In this document: one piece after another, positions 7,318 to 14,384 of the stretch
Numbering within the stretch: the stretch's first letter is position 1
How the letters are laid out: the number at the start of each line of letters is the position of its first letter
Origin: Thermotogaceae bacterium
Lineage (GTDB): Bacteria > Thermotogota > Thermotogae > B21-G9 > HyVt-16
Assembly: GCA_011043375.1 (NCBI GenBank)
Contig: DQYP01000162.1
Location: forward strand, 1-17,246
Direction of reading: 5' to 3'
DNA: 17,246 nucleotides
Notes under the pieces: generated by a model
Database searches by the model: none
What the model was told of the DNA's origin: nothing
What the model saw: the letters and a program-made list of their open reading frames with translations, nothing else
Made by a program: the position numbers and the translations under genes

Positions 7318-7656
7318 ATGGTATTTAATCCTCTAAAAAAGCCCATGAAAAAACAGAAAAGGAAAAAAAGAAAAAAGATCGATAATTCCTTTAAGATAAT
7401 AATTGCAGTTTTAGTTTGTATAGTGGCATGGGCTATTTTTTTAACAATTAAATCTATGATAAACTACAAAGAGGTGTTGAAAGTATATGAAGTTAAAAAA
7501 AAGGAATATGAACTTTTGAGGGAAAAATTGGAATCTAAAGAAAAGGAATTGGAAATCCTTAGGAAGGTGTTACAAGAATATGAATCGGTTCGTGATAACA
7601 ACATCTTACAAACCAAACCGTCAACAAGTAGTAATGGCGAAAAAAATAGCAAATGA
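7318..7656 (+). CDS. Small single-pass membrane coiled-coil protein
   Basis: The 112-residue product has a very basic N-terminus (about 1-21), one membrane helix at about 24-42, and a charged heptad-like coiled coil at about 48-95, then a short polar tail. This architecture resembles FtsB/DivIC-type division proteins, but I see no diagnostic motif, so no function is assigned. The ATG at 7318 follows GTGAGGT at a good distance, ten bases after the lipoprotein stop. Its 3' end overlaps the next gene by 77 bases in a different frame. Confidence 0.7.
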   Translation: MVFNPLKKPMKKQKRKKRKKIDNSFKIIIAVLVCIVAWAIFLTIKSMINYKEVLKVYEVKKKEYELLREKLESKEKELEILRKVLQEYESVRDNNILQTKPSTSSNGEKNSK

Positions 7657-8347
7657 GTTCTCTTACAAATATGTGCCAAGAAAAAAACTAAAAAAAGATG
7701 ATCTTGATTTTTTCTATGTCGTTGAAAAAAACGGGCGGTTAGTTATAAGGGGAAAAAATCTCGAGTTTTTTTTCCATCCCTCAATTGCCAAGGTAAGATT
7801 TTTAAACATCAAGAAAGGACTGAAAGACTATCTAATAGAAGCTCTGGAACCTTTGGGAAATGAAACAGTTCTTGATTTAACCTTCGGGCTAGGAAGCGAA
7901 GCAATTCTAATGGCAAACTTTTTACCTAACGGAAAAGTGATAGGTGTAGAAGGATCGATACATATATACACTGTAGTGAAATATGGTTTGCGGACATACA
8001 GGGATCGCAGTGACTGGATAAACGAAGCTATGAAGCGTATCGATCTGTGGTATGGAAATTTCAAGGAACTGATAAAAGGGTTGCCAAATGACAGTGTCGA
8101 TGTTGTATATTGTGATCCCATGTTTGAGAATCCTATTTTTGAATCAAACTCAATGAATCCATTGAGAAAATTTGCCGTTTACGATTCAATAGATACTTTT
8201 GACGTTGAACATATGATGCGAATAGCAAAAAAGAAGGTAATTCTTAAATCACGAGTGGGAGATACTATGTTCGAAAAAATAAAGGTTGATAAACTATTGA
8301 AGGGAAAAAATAGCGTTATAATATATGGGGTGATATTCAAAAATTGA
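7580..8347 (+). CDS. Class I SAM-dependent methyltransferase, RsmJ/YpiP-like
   Basis: The 255-residue product has a Rossmann-type SAM site, VLDLTFGLGSEA (about 97-108), an acidic residue ending strand 2 (GVEGS), and the motif VVYCDPMFENP (about 175-185). The DPMF motif and the N-terminus FVITTSYKPNRQQ are what I associate with the RsmJ/YpiP-like family. RsmJ methylates 16S rRNA in E. coli, so an RNA target is plausible but not shown. I kept the ATG at 7580, although it lies inside the previous gene, because the TTSYKPN region looks conserved and AGGAAGGTG precedes it; the next ATG, 7634, would remove it. The stop overlaps the start of miaA by four bases (TTGA), indicating translational coupling. 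Confidence 0.82.
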   Translation: MNRFVITTSYKPNRQQVVMAKKIANEFSYKYVPRKKLKKDDLDFFYVVEKNGRLVIRGKNLEFFFHPSIAKVRFLNIKKGLKDYLIEALEPLGNETVLDLTFGLGSEAILMANFLPNGKVIGVEGSIHIYTVVKYGLRTYRDRSDWINEAMKRIDLWYGNFKELIKGLPNDSVDVVYCDPMFENPIFESNSMNPLRKFAVYDSIDTFDVEHMMRIAKKKVILKSRVGDTMFEKIKVDKLLKGKNSVIIYGVIFKN

Positions 8348-9261
8348 GAATACCGATAATCTGTGGCCCTACAGCTGTTGGGAAAACGAGAATATCTATT
8401 GAAATTGCGAAAGAATTTGATGCAGAGATAATTTCCATGGATTCCATGCAGATATACAAATACATGGATATTGGGACCGCAAAACCTTCCTTAATAGAAA
8501 GGAAAATGGTCCCACATCATATGATAGATATTGTTTATCCCGATGAGGAATATAATGTTTATAAATATGTAAAAGAAGCACTCAAGATAGTTGATAATAT
8601 TCGATCAAGGAGAAAATTACCTATTTTTGTTGGCGGTACAGGATTGTATGTTGATGGATTAACAAAAGGAATAATAGAGGTTGAACCAGATAAAGAATTG
8701 AGAAAAAAACTGAAAAAATTCGAAGAAAAAAATCCAGGTTCTTTGCGTTCCATGTTAGAAGAATTTGATCCTTTAGCAGCACAGAAGATACATCCTAACG
8801 ATTTGAAGCGAATAATTAGAGCCTTAGAAGTCATATTGAAAGTGAAACGTAAATTCTCTGAACTGCAAAAGAATGTTGTTTCTTCTGGGGATTTTGTATT
8901 GATTATCTTGAACCGTGACAGGAAAGAATTATATGAAAGAGTGAACCAAAGGGTTGAAAACATGATTGAATCGGGATTAATAGAGGAAGTGAAAGAGTTG
9001 TTAAACATGGGATACAAACCCAATTTGAATTCCATGAAGGCAATAGGATACAAAGAAACTATAGATTTCATAAGGGGAAAGTACAAATTCGATGAATATG
9101 TTCATGTCCTGAAACGAAACAGTAGGCACTATGCAAGGAGACAATTGATATGGTTCAGAAGATATCACGACAACACTTATTGGATTAATCTTTCGGAAAT
9201 GCCTTTTGACAAAAGTATAGAAGAAATTTCAAAGATTATCAGATCTTGTTTTCCAAGTTGA
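8344..9261 (+). CDS. miaA: tRNA dimethylallyltransferase
   Basis: Transfers a dimethylallyl group to N6 of A37 in tRNAs that read codons beginning with U. The 305-residue product has the P-loop GPTAVGKT (8-15), the conserved DSMQIYKYMDIGTAKPS region, VGGTGLYVDGL, and the C-terminal NSMKAIGYKE and RHYARRQLIWFRR motifs that bind tRNA and substrate. Length is normal. The TTG start overlaps the stop of the methyltransferase gene and has GGGGTGAT upstream. It precedes hfq, a linkage seen in many bacteria. Identification is secure. Confidence 0.97.
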   Translation: MRIPIICGPTAVGKTRISIEIAKEFDAEIISMDSMQIYKYMDIGTAKPSLIERKMVPHHMIDIVYPDEEYNVYKYVKEALKIVDNIRSRRKLPIFVGGTGLYVDGLTKGIIEVEPDKELRKKLKKFEEKNPGSLRSMLEEFDPLAAQKIHPNDLKRIIRALEVILKVKRKFSELQKNVVSSGDFVLIILNRDRKELYERVNQRVENMIESGLIEEVKELLNMGYKPNLNSMKAIGYKETIDFIRGKYKFDEYVHVLKRNSRHYARRQLIWFRRYHDNTYWINLSEMPFDKSIEEISKIIRSCFPS

Positions 9262-9417
9262 TCTAAATATTGGTTTGAGGTTATCATAAAGTTTGAATAA
9301 ATTTCCAACCTTTATAAGTTTTAGTAGGAGTGTTTCTTATTTTAGGAACAATAAGTCTTTTGGTATTTTTCAATACTCTAAGTTAACAAAATCTTGAAAA
9401 TTCGGGGAGGGAAGGTA

Positions 9418-9675
9418 ATGGTTGAAAAGTTTAATCTTCAAGATCGTTTTTTAAATCAATTAAGGACAAACAAAGTAGAAGTCAAAATCTATCTTGTTAA
9501 TGGTTACCAAACCAAGGGAATTATAAGATCATTTGACAATTACACGGTATTAGTTGAGGAGGGTAAAAACCAGAGCCTTATTTACAAACATGCAATAAGC
9601 ACTGTTGTGCCAAGTAGTTATGTCAAATTAGTAAAGCAACGGGAGGGAAGTAATGAAAATGGAGGTGATCAATAA
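9418..9675 (+). CDS. hfq: RNA chaperone Hfq
   Basis: Sm-like hexameric protein that helps small RNAs pair with mRNAs. The 85-residue product aligns residue by residue with known Hfq: NLQDRFLNQLR with Gln8 and Asp9 of the proximal face, YLVNGYQTKG, SFDNYTVLVEEG (Sm1), and YKHAISTVVPS with Lys57-His58 (Sm2). The tail is short. The ATG at 9418 follows GGGGAGGGAAGG; an upstream TTG at 9394 overlaps that site and is less likely. The 155 bases before it hold no clear promoter or terminator. Its last codons contain GGAGGTGATC, the ribosome site for hflX. Confidence 0.97.
   Translation: MVEKFNLQDRFLNQLRTNKVEVKIYLVNGYQTKGIIRSFDNYTVLVEEGKNQSLIYKHAISTVVPSSYVKLVKQREGSNENGGDQ
9661..9670 (+). promoter_or_regulatory. 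Ribosome binding site that decides the hflX start
   Basis: GGAGGTGATC is a full-length complement of the usual 3' end of bacterial 16S rRNA. It lies inside the last codons of hfq. The first in-frame codon after the hfq stop is ATA at 9676, ten bases after GGAGG, while the first standard start (GTG 9715) has no such site nearby. Confidence 0.8.
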
Positions 9676-10809
9676 ATAGAAACACTTGAAAACAATAAAG
9701 CAATTATCTGTGCAGTGGAGCTAAAAATGAAAACACATTCGAATTATTATGTTTTCAATGATATAGAGGAATCTTTGGATGAGCTTGAAATGTTAGCTAA
9801 AACTTTGAATTTTGATGTGGTAGATAGAGTTACTCAAACATTGGAAAAGTTTGATCCTTCGTTTTACATTGGAAAAGGGAAATTGGAAAAAGTGAGACAA
9901 ATGATCGATGATCTCAAGGTTGAGAACGTAATATTTGATGATGAATTGAGTCCAAGTCAACTTAGAAACATAGAAAACAAATTGAATTGTAAAGTTCTCG
10001 ATAGAACGCAACTAATATTGAATATTTTCGCAAAAAATGCAAGGAGCGCCGAAGCAAAATTGCAAGTAGAATTAGCTCAGTTAGAATATTTGCTTCCAAG
10101 ATTATATGGAAAAGGAAGACAATTATCGAGATTAGGTGGTGGAATAGGAACCAGAGGACCTGGTGAAACTAAGTTAGAAGCTGATAAGAGAAAAATAAAA
10201 AAGAAAATAAGGATTTTAAGAAAAAAACTGGAGACTCTTTCAAAGCAACGAGAACTTAGAAGATCTAGGAGACTGAAGAACAAAATTCCCACAGTTGCAA
10301 TTGTAGGATACACTAATGTTGGTAAATCAACACTCCTTAAACGGTTATCCAAGTATGAAAATATTGTTGTTGAAGATAAATTGTTTTCAACCCTTTCTTC
10401 ATTAACTAAGAGAGTTAGATTGATAAATGAAAGGGAGATTTTATTTACAGATACTGTTGGATTCATAAAGAAATTACCTCATACTATAATAGAAGCGTTT
10501 AAATCTACGCTTGAGGAAATAAAATATTCCAATTTGATTTTAATAGTGATTGATTCTTCTGATAGATATTATGAGCATAAGCTTTTTGTTGTTGAAAAAG
10601 TCTTAGAAGAAATTGGCTCGATGCACCAACAAAGGATATTAGTTTTCAATAAGATAGAAATCTGTCCAAATGAATGGTTGGAGAACCTAAGAAACAAACA
10701 CCCAGATTCGATTTTCATATCGGCAAAAAGAGGGATTGGAATTAAGAAATTATTAGAAATGGTAGAGAAAGAAATTTTTGAAGAAAATATTCATGATGAG
10801 GTGATTTAA
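9676..10809 (+). CDS. hflX: GTPase HflX; probable ATA start
   Basis: Ribosome-associated GTPase that splits or rescues stalled 70S ribosomes. The 377-residue product has the HflX N-terminal domain with SFYIGKGKLEKV and GGGIGTRGPGETKLEADKR, a helical linker, then the G domain: G1 GYTNVGKS (211-218), G3 DTVGF, G4 NKIE and G5 SAKRG. The G4 motif has Glu where Asp is usual. From the hfq stop onward this frame is open. Starting at ATA 9676 yields ETLENNKAIICAVEL, which matches the first strand of the family; the first standard start, GTG 9715, would delete it and has no ribosome site. The gene directly abuts hfq in the same frame, so the two are probably translationally coupled. Confidence 0.93.
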   Translation: METLENNKAIICAVELKMKTHSNYYVFNDIEESLDELEMLAKTLNFDVVDRVTQTLEKFDPSFYIGKGKLEKVRQMIDDLKVENVIFDDELSPSQLRNIENKLNCKVLDRTQLILNIFAKNARSAEAKLQVELAQLEYLLPRLYGKGRQLSRLGGGIGTRGPGETKLEADKRKIKKKIRILRKKLETLSKQRELRRSRRLKNKIPTVAIVGYTNVGKSTLLKRLSKYENIVVEDKLFSTLSSLTKRVRLINEREILFTDTVGFIKKLPHTIIEAFKSTLEEIKYSNLILIVIDSSDRYYEHKLFVVEKVLEEIGSMHQQRILVFNKIEICPNEWLENLRNKHPDSIFISAKRGIGIKKLLEMVEKEIFEENIHDEVI

Positions 10810-10811
10810 AA

Positions 10812-11789
10812 TTGAAAAAGGTAATATTGTTGTTCATCGTATTTTCTATAATTTTCACATTTTATAGTTTTGCCAGCGTTTCTTATTTTCTTCCAGTCAA
10901 GAATTTCAAAACTTACTTGACTTCGGCTTTTGGTGAATATCGACCTTCTATGACAAAAAGTGTTTCACATTTTCATATGGGTGTGGATTTTTCAACAGCT
11001 TACAGAAGTGGTGTACCAATAGCCGCAGTCACCGATGGTTACATAGAGAAAATAGACATAGATGACGATGATATCTACGGTTACACAGTTTATATAAGGC
11101 ATGATGATGGATATCTCTCTGTTTATGCACATCTCAGCAAATTCGGCGATAACTTAAGCTATCTTTTTGAATCACTCAAAAAGGAATTTGGAAAGAATAG
11201 AATAGAAATTTTTTTCTCACCAAACGAGATAAGAGTAAAGAAGGGTGAGATAATAGGCTTCTCAGGTCAAACTGGTGAAGCCTTGGCCCCACATTGTCAT
11301 CTTGAAATAAGAGACACTCAGAAAAATATTGCTATAAATCCTTTAAATTTTTTATCAGATTTTGTTACAGCCCCTAAAGGTGATATTAGAATATTAGGGT
11401 TGAGAATAAACGGTAGGGAAGTTTCAATAGCAGACAAAATTCATTATTTCACGGGTAGCTTGGTAAACATGGAAATCAATGCCACACTGAAAACTGACAG
11501 GAATTCATTGGGGCTGTATAAAATAGAGCTTTATATGGACGGAGTGTTAGTTTACCAGATATTGTTCGATGAGATCTCATTCGATGATTTTGAGGCAGCT
11601 GATGTTCTATTCGGAAGAAATTCAAATGCATCAAATTATTGGTATAAGCTCTACTCACCTGAAACACTATCAGTCGTTAAATTGAACAAACTACCTATAG
11701 AGTTTCCATCAGAGAGTGCTGTAAAAATAGTTGTGGAAGATTTCTGGGGAAGGAGTAAAGAACTGAAATTTCGTTTGTTGAGGCGGTGA
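10812..11789 (+). CDS. Secreted M23-family metallopeptidase
   Basis: Probable cell-wall endopeptidase acting outside the inner membrane. The 325-residue product starts with a signal peptide (about 1-22). The peptidase domain shows the zinc ligands of LytM/M23 enzymes: HMGVD (His55, Asp59) and HCH (161-163), with the catalytic-site His107 in YAHLS and the GQTGEALAPHCHLEIR block. The first zinc motif, HxGxD, and the HxH are intact, so it should be active. Residues about 185-325 form a second, likely beta-rich domain that I do not recognise. The TTG start follows GAGGTGAT two bases after hflX ends. No LysM or SH3 domain is visible. Confidence 0.9.
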   Translation: MKKVILLFIVFSIIFTFYSFASVSYFLPVKNFKTYLTSAFGEYRPSMTKSVSHFHMGVDFSTAYRSGVPIAAVTDGYIEKIDIDDDDIYGYTVYIRHDDGYLSVYAHLSKFGDNLSYLFESLKKEFGKNRIEIFFSPNEIRVKKGEIIGFSGQTGEALAPHCHLEIRDTQKNIAINPLNFLSDFVTAPKGDIRILGLRINGREVSIADKIHYFTGSLVNMEINATLKTDRNSLGLYKIELYMDGVLVYQILFDEISFDDFEAADVLFGRNSNASNYWYKLYSPETLSVVKLNKLPIEFPSESAVKIVVEDFWGRSKELKFRLLRR

Positions 11790-11793
11790 TTGG

Positions 11794-12123
11794 ATGTTCT
11801 GGAAAAGAAAGAAAAATATGCACAAAAACCCTTTTTACAATCAACGTGATTACATCGTAATGTATGTCCAATGTGATAATTGTGGTGAAGTGTTTAGAAG
11901 TCACATAAGAAAATCCAGTGAGCTTCTTTCCAATTTTCAGGGAAAGGCAAGTTATATTTTGAATAAGGAGTTGATAGGTTCCAAATGTCCAAACCGTATA
12001 AATATATATGCTGAGTTTACCAGTAGTTTCAAGCCTTTGAATTACGAAATCAATGGCGGACATTTCATAACTAAAGAAATGTATGAAGAATACGAACAAA
12101 AGGAAAAGGAGGAAAGGGAATGA
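11794..12123 (+). CDS. Small CxxC protein of unknown function
   Basis: The 109-residue product has a basic N-terminus, a CDNC motif (Cys27, Cys30), a third cysteine in GSKCPNR (Cys65), and an acidic, Glu- and Lys-rich C-terminal tail. Three cysteines with nearby histidine could bind a metal, but the arrangement is not a zinc ribbon I can name. It has no signal peptide or membrane helix. The ATG follows AGGCGGTGAT, four bases after the peptidase gene, and its stop overlaps the metK start in ATGA. Its close coupling to metK suggests it is a real expressed gene. Confidence 0.75.
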   Translation: MFWKRKKNMHKNPFYNQRDYIVMYVQCDNCGEVFRSHIRKSSELLSNFQGKASYILNKELIGSKCPNRINIYAEFTSSFKPLNYEINGGHFITKEMYEEYEQKEKEERE

Positions 12124-13313
12124 GCAAAAAATTCTTCACAAGTGAAAGTGTAACGGAAGGACACCCCGATAAAATCGCTGATCAAATTTCCGATGCGATT
12201 TTGGATTCCATAATTGCACAAGATAAGAGAGCCAGAGTCGCTGTCGAAACTCTTGTTACCACTGGTGTGGCTATAGTTGCAGGTGAAATTTCCACTCGAG
12301 CATATGTTGATATACCAAAAATAGTCAGACAAACCATATTGGATATCGGTTACACAAGGGCGAAATATGGATTCGATGGTGAAACATGTGCTGTATTGGC
12401 CACTATAGACGAACAATCTCCCGATATAGCGCTTGGAGTGGATGAAGCATTGGAAGCCAAAACTGGTGAGATCTATACTGAAGATGAAATTGAGAAACTT
12501 GGTGCAGGAGATCAAGGGCTGATGTTCGGATATGCAACCAATGAAACCCCTGAATATATGCCTCTTCCGATTGTTTTATCACACAAACTTGCAATGCAAT
12601 TAACAAAAGTTAGAAAGGAGAAAGTATTGCCATTTCTCAGACCCGATGGAAAAACACAAGTAACAGTAGAATTTGATGAAAATATGAAGCCTATCAGAGT
12701 AGATACAGTGGTCGTTTCTGCACAGCATGATCCGAGCATAACTCTGGATGAACTTAGAGAAGCAATCGTGGAGAATGTTATAAAACCAATCATTCCCGAA
12801 CAATTTATGGATGACAAAATTAAGATACTTGTAAATCCAACAGGCAGATTTGTTTTAGGTGGCCCTCATGCTGATACAGGACTCACCGGTAGGAAAATAA
12901 TAGTCGATACTTATGGTGGATGGGTACCACACGGCGGTGGAGCATTTTCAGGTAAAGATCCAACAAAAGTCGATAGATCTGCAAGTTATATGGCAAGGTA
13001 TGTTGCTAAAAATGTTGTGGCGGCAGGTTTGGCTGACAAATTCTCAATTCAATTAGCCTACGCTATAGGAGTTGCTCAACCAGTTTCGATCTATATCAAT
13101 ACACACGGTACTGGAAAAGTTGATGAACAGAAACTATTGAAAACTATCAAGGAAATATTCGACTTCAGACCCGGAGCAATCATCAAAAAACTCAATCTTC
13201 TAAGACCCATATATAAGAAAACAGCTGCTTATGGTCATTTTGGAAGAATGGATGATGATTTTACATGGGAAAGATTGGATATGGTGGATGAATTGAAACG
13301 CGCTTTTTCATGA
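12120..13313 (+). CDS. metK: S-adenosylmethionine synthase
   Basis: Makes S-adenosylmethionine from methionine and ATP; cytoplasmic tetramer in most bacteria. The 397-residue product is full length and has FFTSESVTEGHPDKIADQ near the N-terminus (His15, Asp17, Lys18), the hexapeptide-like GAGDQGLMFGYA, TGRKIIVDTYGG, and the phosphate loop GGAFSGKDPTKVDRSA. The ATG overlaps the stop of the CxxC gene and follows GGAGG. It supplies the cofactor for the methyltransferase encoded upstream in the same run of genes. No SAM riboswitch is seen, as expected for an internal operon gene. Confidence 0.98.
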   Translation: MSKKFFTSESVTEGHPDKIADQISDAILDSIIAQDKRARVAVETLVTTGVAIVAGEISTRAYVDIPKIVRQTILDIGYTRAKYGFDGETCAVLATIDEQSPDIALGVDEALEAKTGEIYTEDEIEKLGAGDQGLMFGYATNETPEYMPLPIVLSHKLAMQLTKVRKEKVLPFLRPDGKTQVTVEFDENMKPIRVDTVVVSAQHDPSITLDELREAIVENVIKPIIPEQFMDDKIKILVNPTGRFVLGGPHADTGLTGRKIIVDTYGGWVPHGGGAFSGKDPTKVDRSASYMARYVAKNVVAAGLADKFSIQLAYAIGVAQPVSIYINTHGTGKVDEQKLLKTIKEIFDFRPGAIIKKLNLLRPIYKKTAAYGHFGRMDDDFTWERLDMVDELKRAFS

Positions 13314-13370
13314 TAGAATTGAAGCCATTAGGAATTTAATATTCTATATACATTTTATTAACTACAAATA

Positions 13371-13379
13371 TGGTAAAAT
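13371..13379 (+). promoter_or_regulatory. Extended -10 promoter of the rplU operon
   Basis: TGGTAAAAT matches the extended -10 (TGn plus a 5-of-6 TATAAT). No good -35 is present. The start would fall near 13386, giving a leader of about 110 bases that contains the hairpin at 13414-13468. Confidence 0.55.
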
Positions 13380-13413
13380 GAATTTTTAGTGATGAATGTG
13401 ATGAATATTCAAA

Positions 13414-13468
13414 CACTTGAGCCAGGTTTAAAGTCCTTGAGATTATAAAAAAGGCACCAGGCTCAGTG
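13414..13468 (+). promoter_or_regulatory. Structured rplU leader (candidate L21 autoregulatory RNA)
   Basis: CACTTGAGCC (13414-13423) pairs with GGCTCAGTG (13460-13468) with one bulged T, giving nine pairs; after an A-A mismatch the stem continues GG 13425-13426 with CC 13457-13458. Inside, CCTT 13434-13437 can pair with AAGG 13451-13454. No T-run follows the hairpin, so it is not a terminator. It ends 16 bases before the Shine-Dalgarno site. Leaders of rplU operons are known as regulatory RNAs in Firmicutes; I cannot tell whether this is the same class. Confidence 0.55.
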
Positions 13469-13497
13469 GTTGTATACAAAAAAAGGAGGTGGGTTTT

Positions 13498-13809
13498 TTG
13501 TACGCTATAATCGATGCCTGTGGAAGACAGTACAAAGTTACTGAAGGTGAAACGGTAAGAGTTGAAAAACTTAATCTACCGATAGGAGAAAAGGTAGCAT
13601 TTGACAAAGTTCTTCTGGTAGCCGACGAAAATGGTGCGGAAATTGGAAAACCATTTTTAGAGAATGTAAAGGTCATTGGGGAAATTGTTGAACATTTCAG
13701 AGGAAAAAAAATCATGGTCGTAAAAAGGCGACCAAGAAAAGGTTACAGATTAAACAAAGGCCACAGGCAATGGTACACCAAAGTTAAAATCGAGAAAATC
13801 GAAAAATGA
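13498..13809 (+). CDS. rplU: 50S ribosomal protein L21
   Basis: Large-subunit protein bound to 23S rRNA. The 103-residue product has the family start YAIIDACGRQYKVTEGETV, VLLVADENGAEIGKPF, and the C-terminal KRRPRKGYRLNKGHRQWYTKVKI. I chose the TTG at 13498, since AGGAGGT (13484-13490) lies seven bases upstream and the protein then begins LYAII as expected; a GTG at 13489 falls inside the ribosome site. It heads the rplU-prp-rpmA-ribU-rplM-rpsI cluster and overlaps prp by four bases (ATGA). Identification is secure. Confidence 0.97.
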   Translation: MYAIIDACGRQYKVTEGETVRVEKLNLPIGEKVAFDKVLLVADENGAEIGKPFLENVKVIGEIVEHFRGKKIMVVKRRPRKGYRLNKGHRQWYTKVKIEKIEK

Positions 13810-14126
13810 TAAAGATAGTGTTTTTTGGTGAAAAAGAGTTGTTGAGAGGATTTGAAGCAAAAGGTCATGCATTGTATTCAAGGAAGAAAGATGTTCTTTG
13901 TGCAGCTGTAAGTGCTTTAACCACTCATACTGCGAAAGCTCTGAATGAAAGATTCAAAAATTTAAGGATCTATGAACAGGAAAAGGGATACATGAAACTC
14001 GAAATTTTGAATGCCGCTGATGTTCTGTCACAAGAAATGTTAAAAGCTCTCGTTGATTCACTAAGGGATCTACAAGAGCGTTTCCCTAAACATATAAGTG
14101 TGGAGGTGAAGATAGATGGCACATAA
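13806..14126 (+). CDS. prp: Ribosomal-processing cysteine protease Prp (YsxB family)
   Basis: In Firmicutes this protease removes an N-terminal extension from ribosomal protein L27 before assembly. The 106-residue product keeps the catalytic pair, His21 in KGHALYS and Cys32 in VLCAAVSALT, which matches the family pattern. It lies between rplU and rpmA, the usual place. Its start overlaps rplU by four bases, and its end overlaps rpmA by 11. Here the neighbouring L27 has no extension to cleave, because a TAG in frame lies directly before its ATG. Its substrate in this organism is therefore unclear. Identification of the family is secure. Confidence 0.92.
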   Translation: MIKIVFFGEKELLRGFEAKGHALYSRKKDVLCAAVSALTTHTAKALNERFKNLRIYEQEKGYMKLEILNAADVLSQEMLKALVDSLRDLQERFPKHISVEVKIDGT

Positions 14127-14379
14127 AAAAAGTGGTGGGACTGCAAGGAATGGTAGAGATAGCAATCCAAAATATCTAGGGGTAAAAGTTGGCGATGGAC
14201 AGATAGTCAAAGCTGGAAATATATTGGTTAGGCAAAGAGGCACAAAGTTTTGGCCCGGTGATAATGTAGGGCTTGGAAGGGATTTTACATTGTTTGCATT
14301 GAAAGATGGAAAAGTGAAATTTCATATTAAAAAGAATAGAAAATATGTGAGTGTAATAGAAGAGATCTCAAAGGGGTGA
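14116..14379 (+). CDS. rpmA: 50S ribosomal protein L27
   Basis: Large-subunit protein whose N-terminus reaches the peptidyl transferase centre. The 87-residue product starts MAHKKSGGTARNGRDS and continues LGVKVGDGQIVKAGNILVRQ, then GLGRDFTLFALKDG. It is the short form, with the mature N-terminus encoded directly; an in-frame TAG at 14113 rules out a longer start. GGAGGTG at 14102-14108 is the ribosome site, inside the end of prp. Identification is secure. Confidence 0.98.
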   Translation: MAHKKSGGTARNGRDSNPKYLGVKVGDGQIVKAGNILVRQRGTKFWPGDNVGLGRDFTLFALKDGKVKFHIKKNRKYVSVIEEISKG

Positions 14380-14384
14380 TGGTG

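Noticed and set aside
8559..9086. A 175-codon open frame on the minus strand inside miaA
   Set aside because: It is the complement of the conserved miaA frame and has no independent support.
9363..9376. Small hairpin GTATT-TTTC-AATAC before hfq
   Set aside because: Only five weak pairs, no T-run after it, and such hairpins are expected by chance in AT-rich sequence.
9262..9417. A promoter for hfq in the gap after miaA
   Set aside because: Pairs such as TTGAAT with TATAAG have a 14-base spacer, and others match poorly; none is good enough to call.
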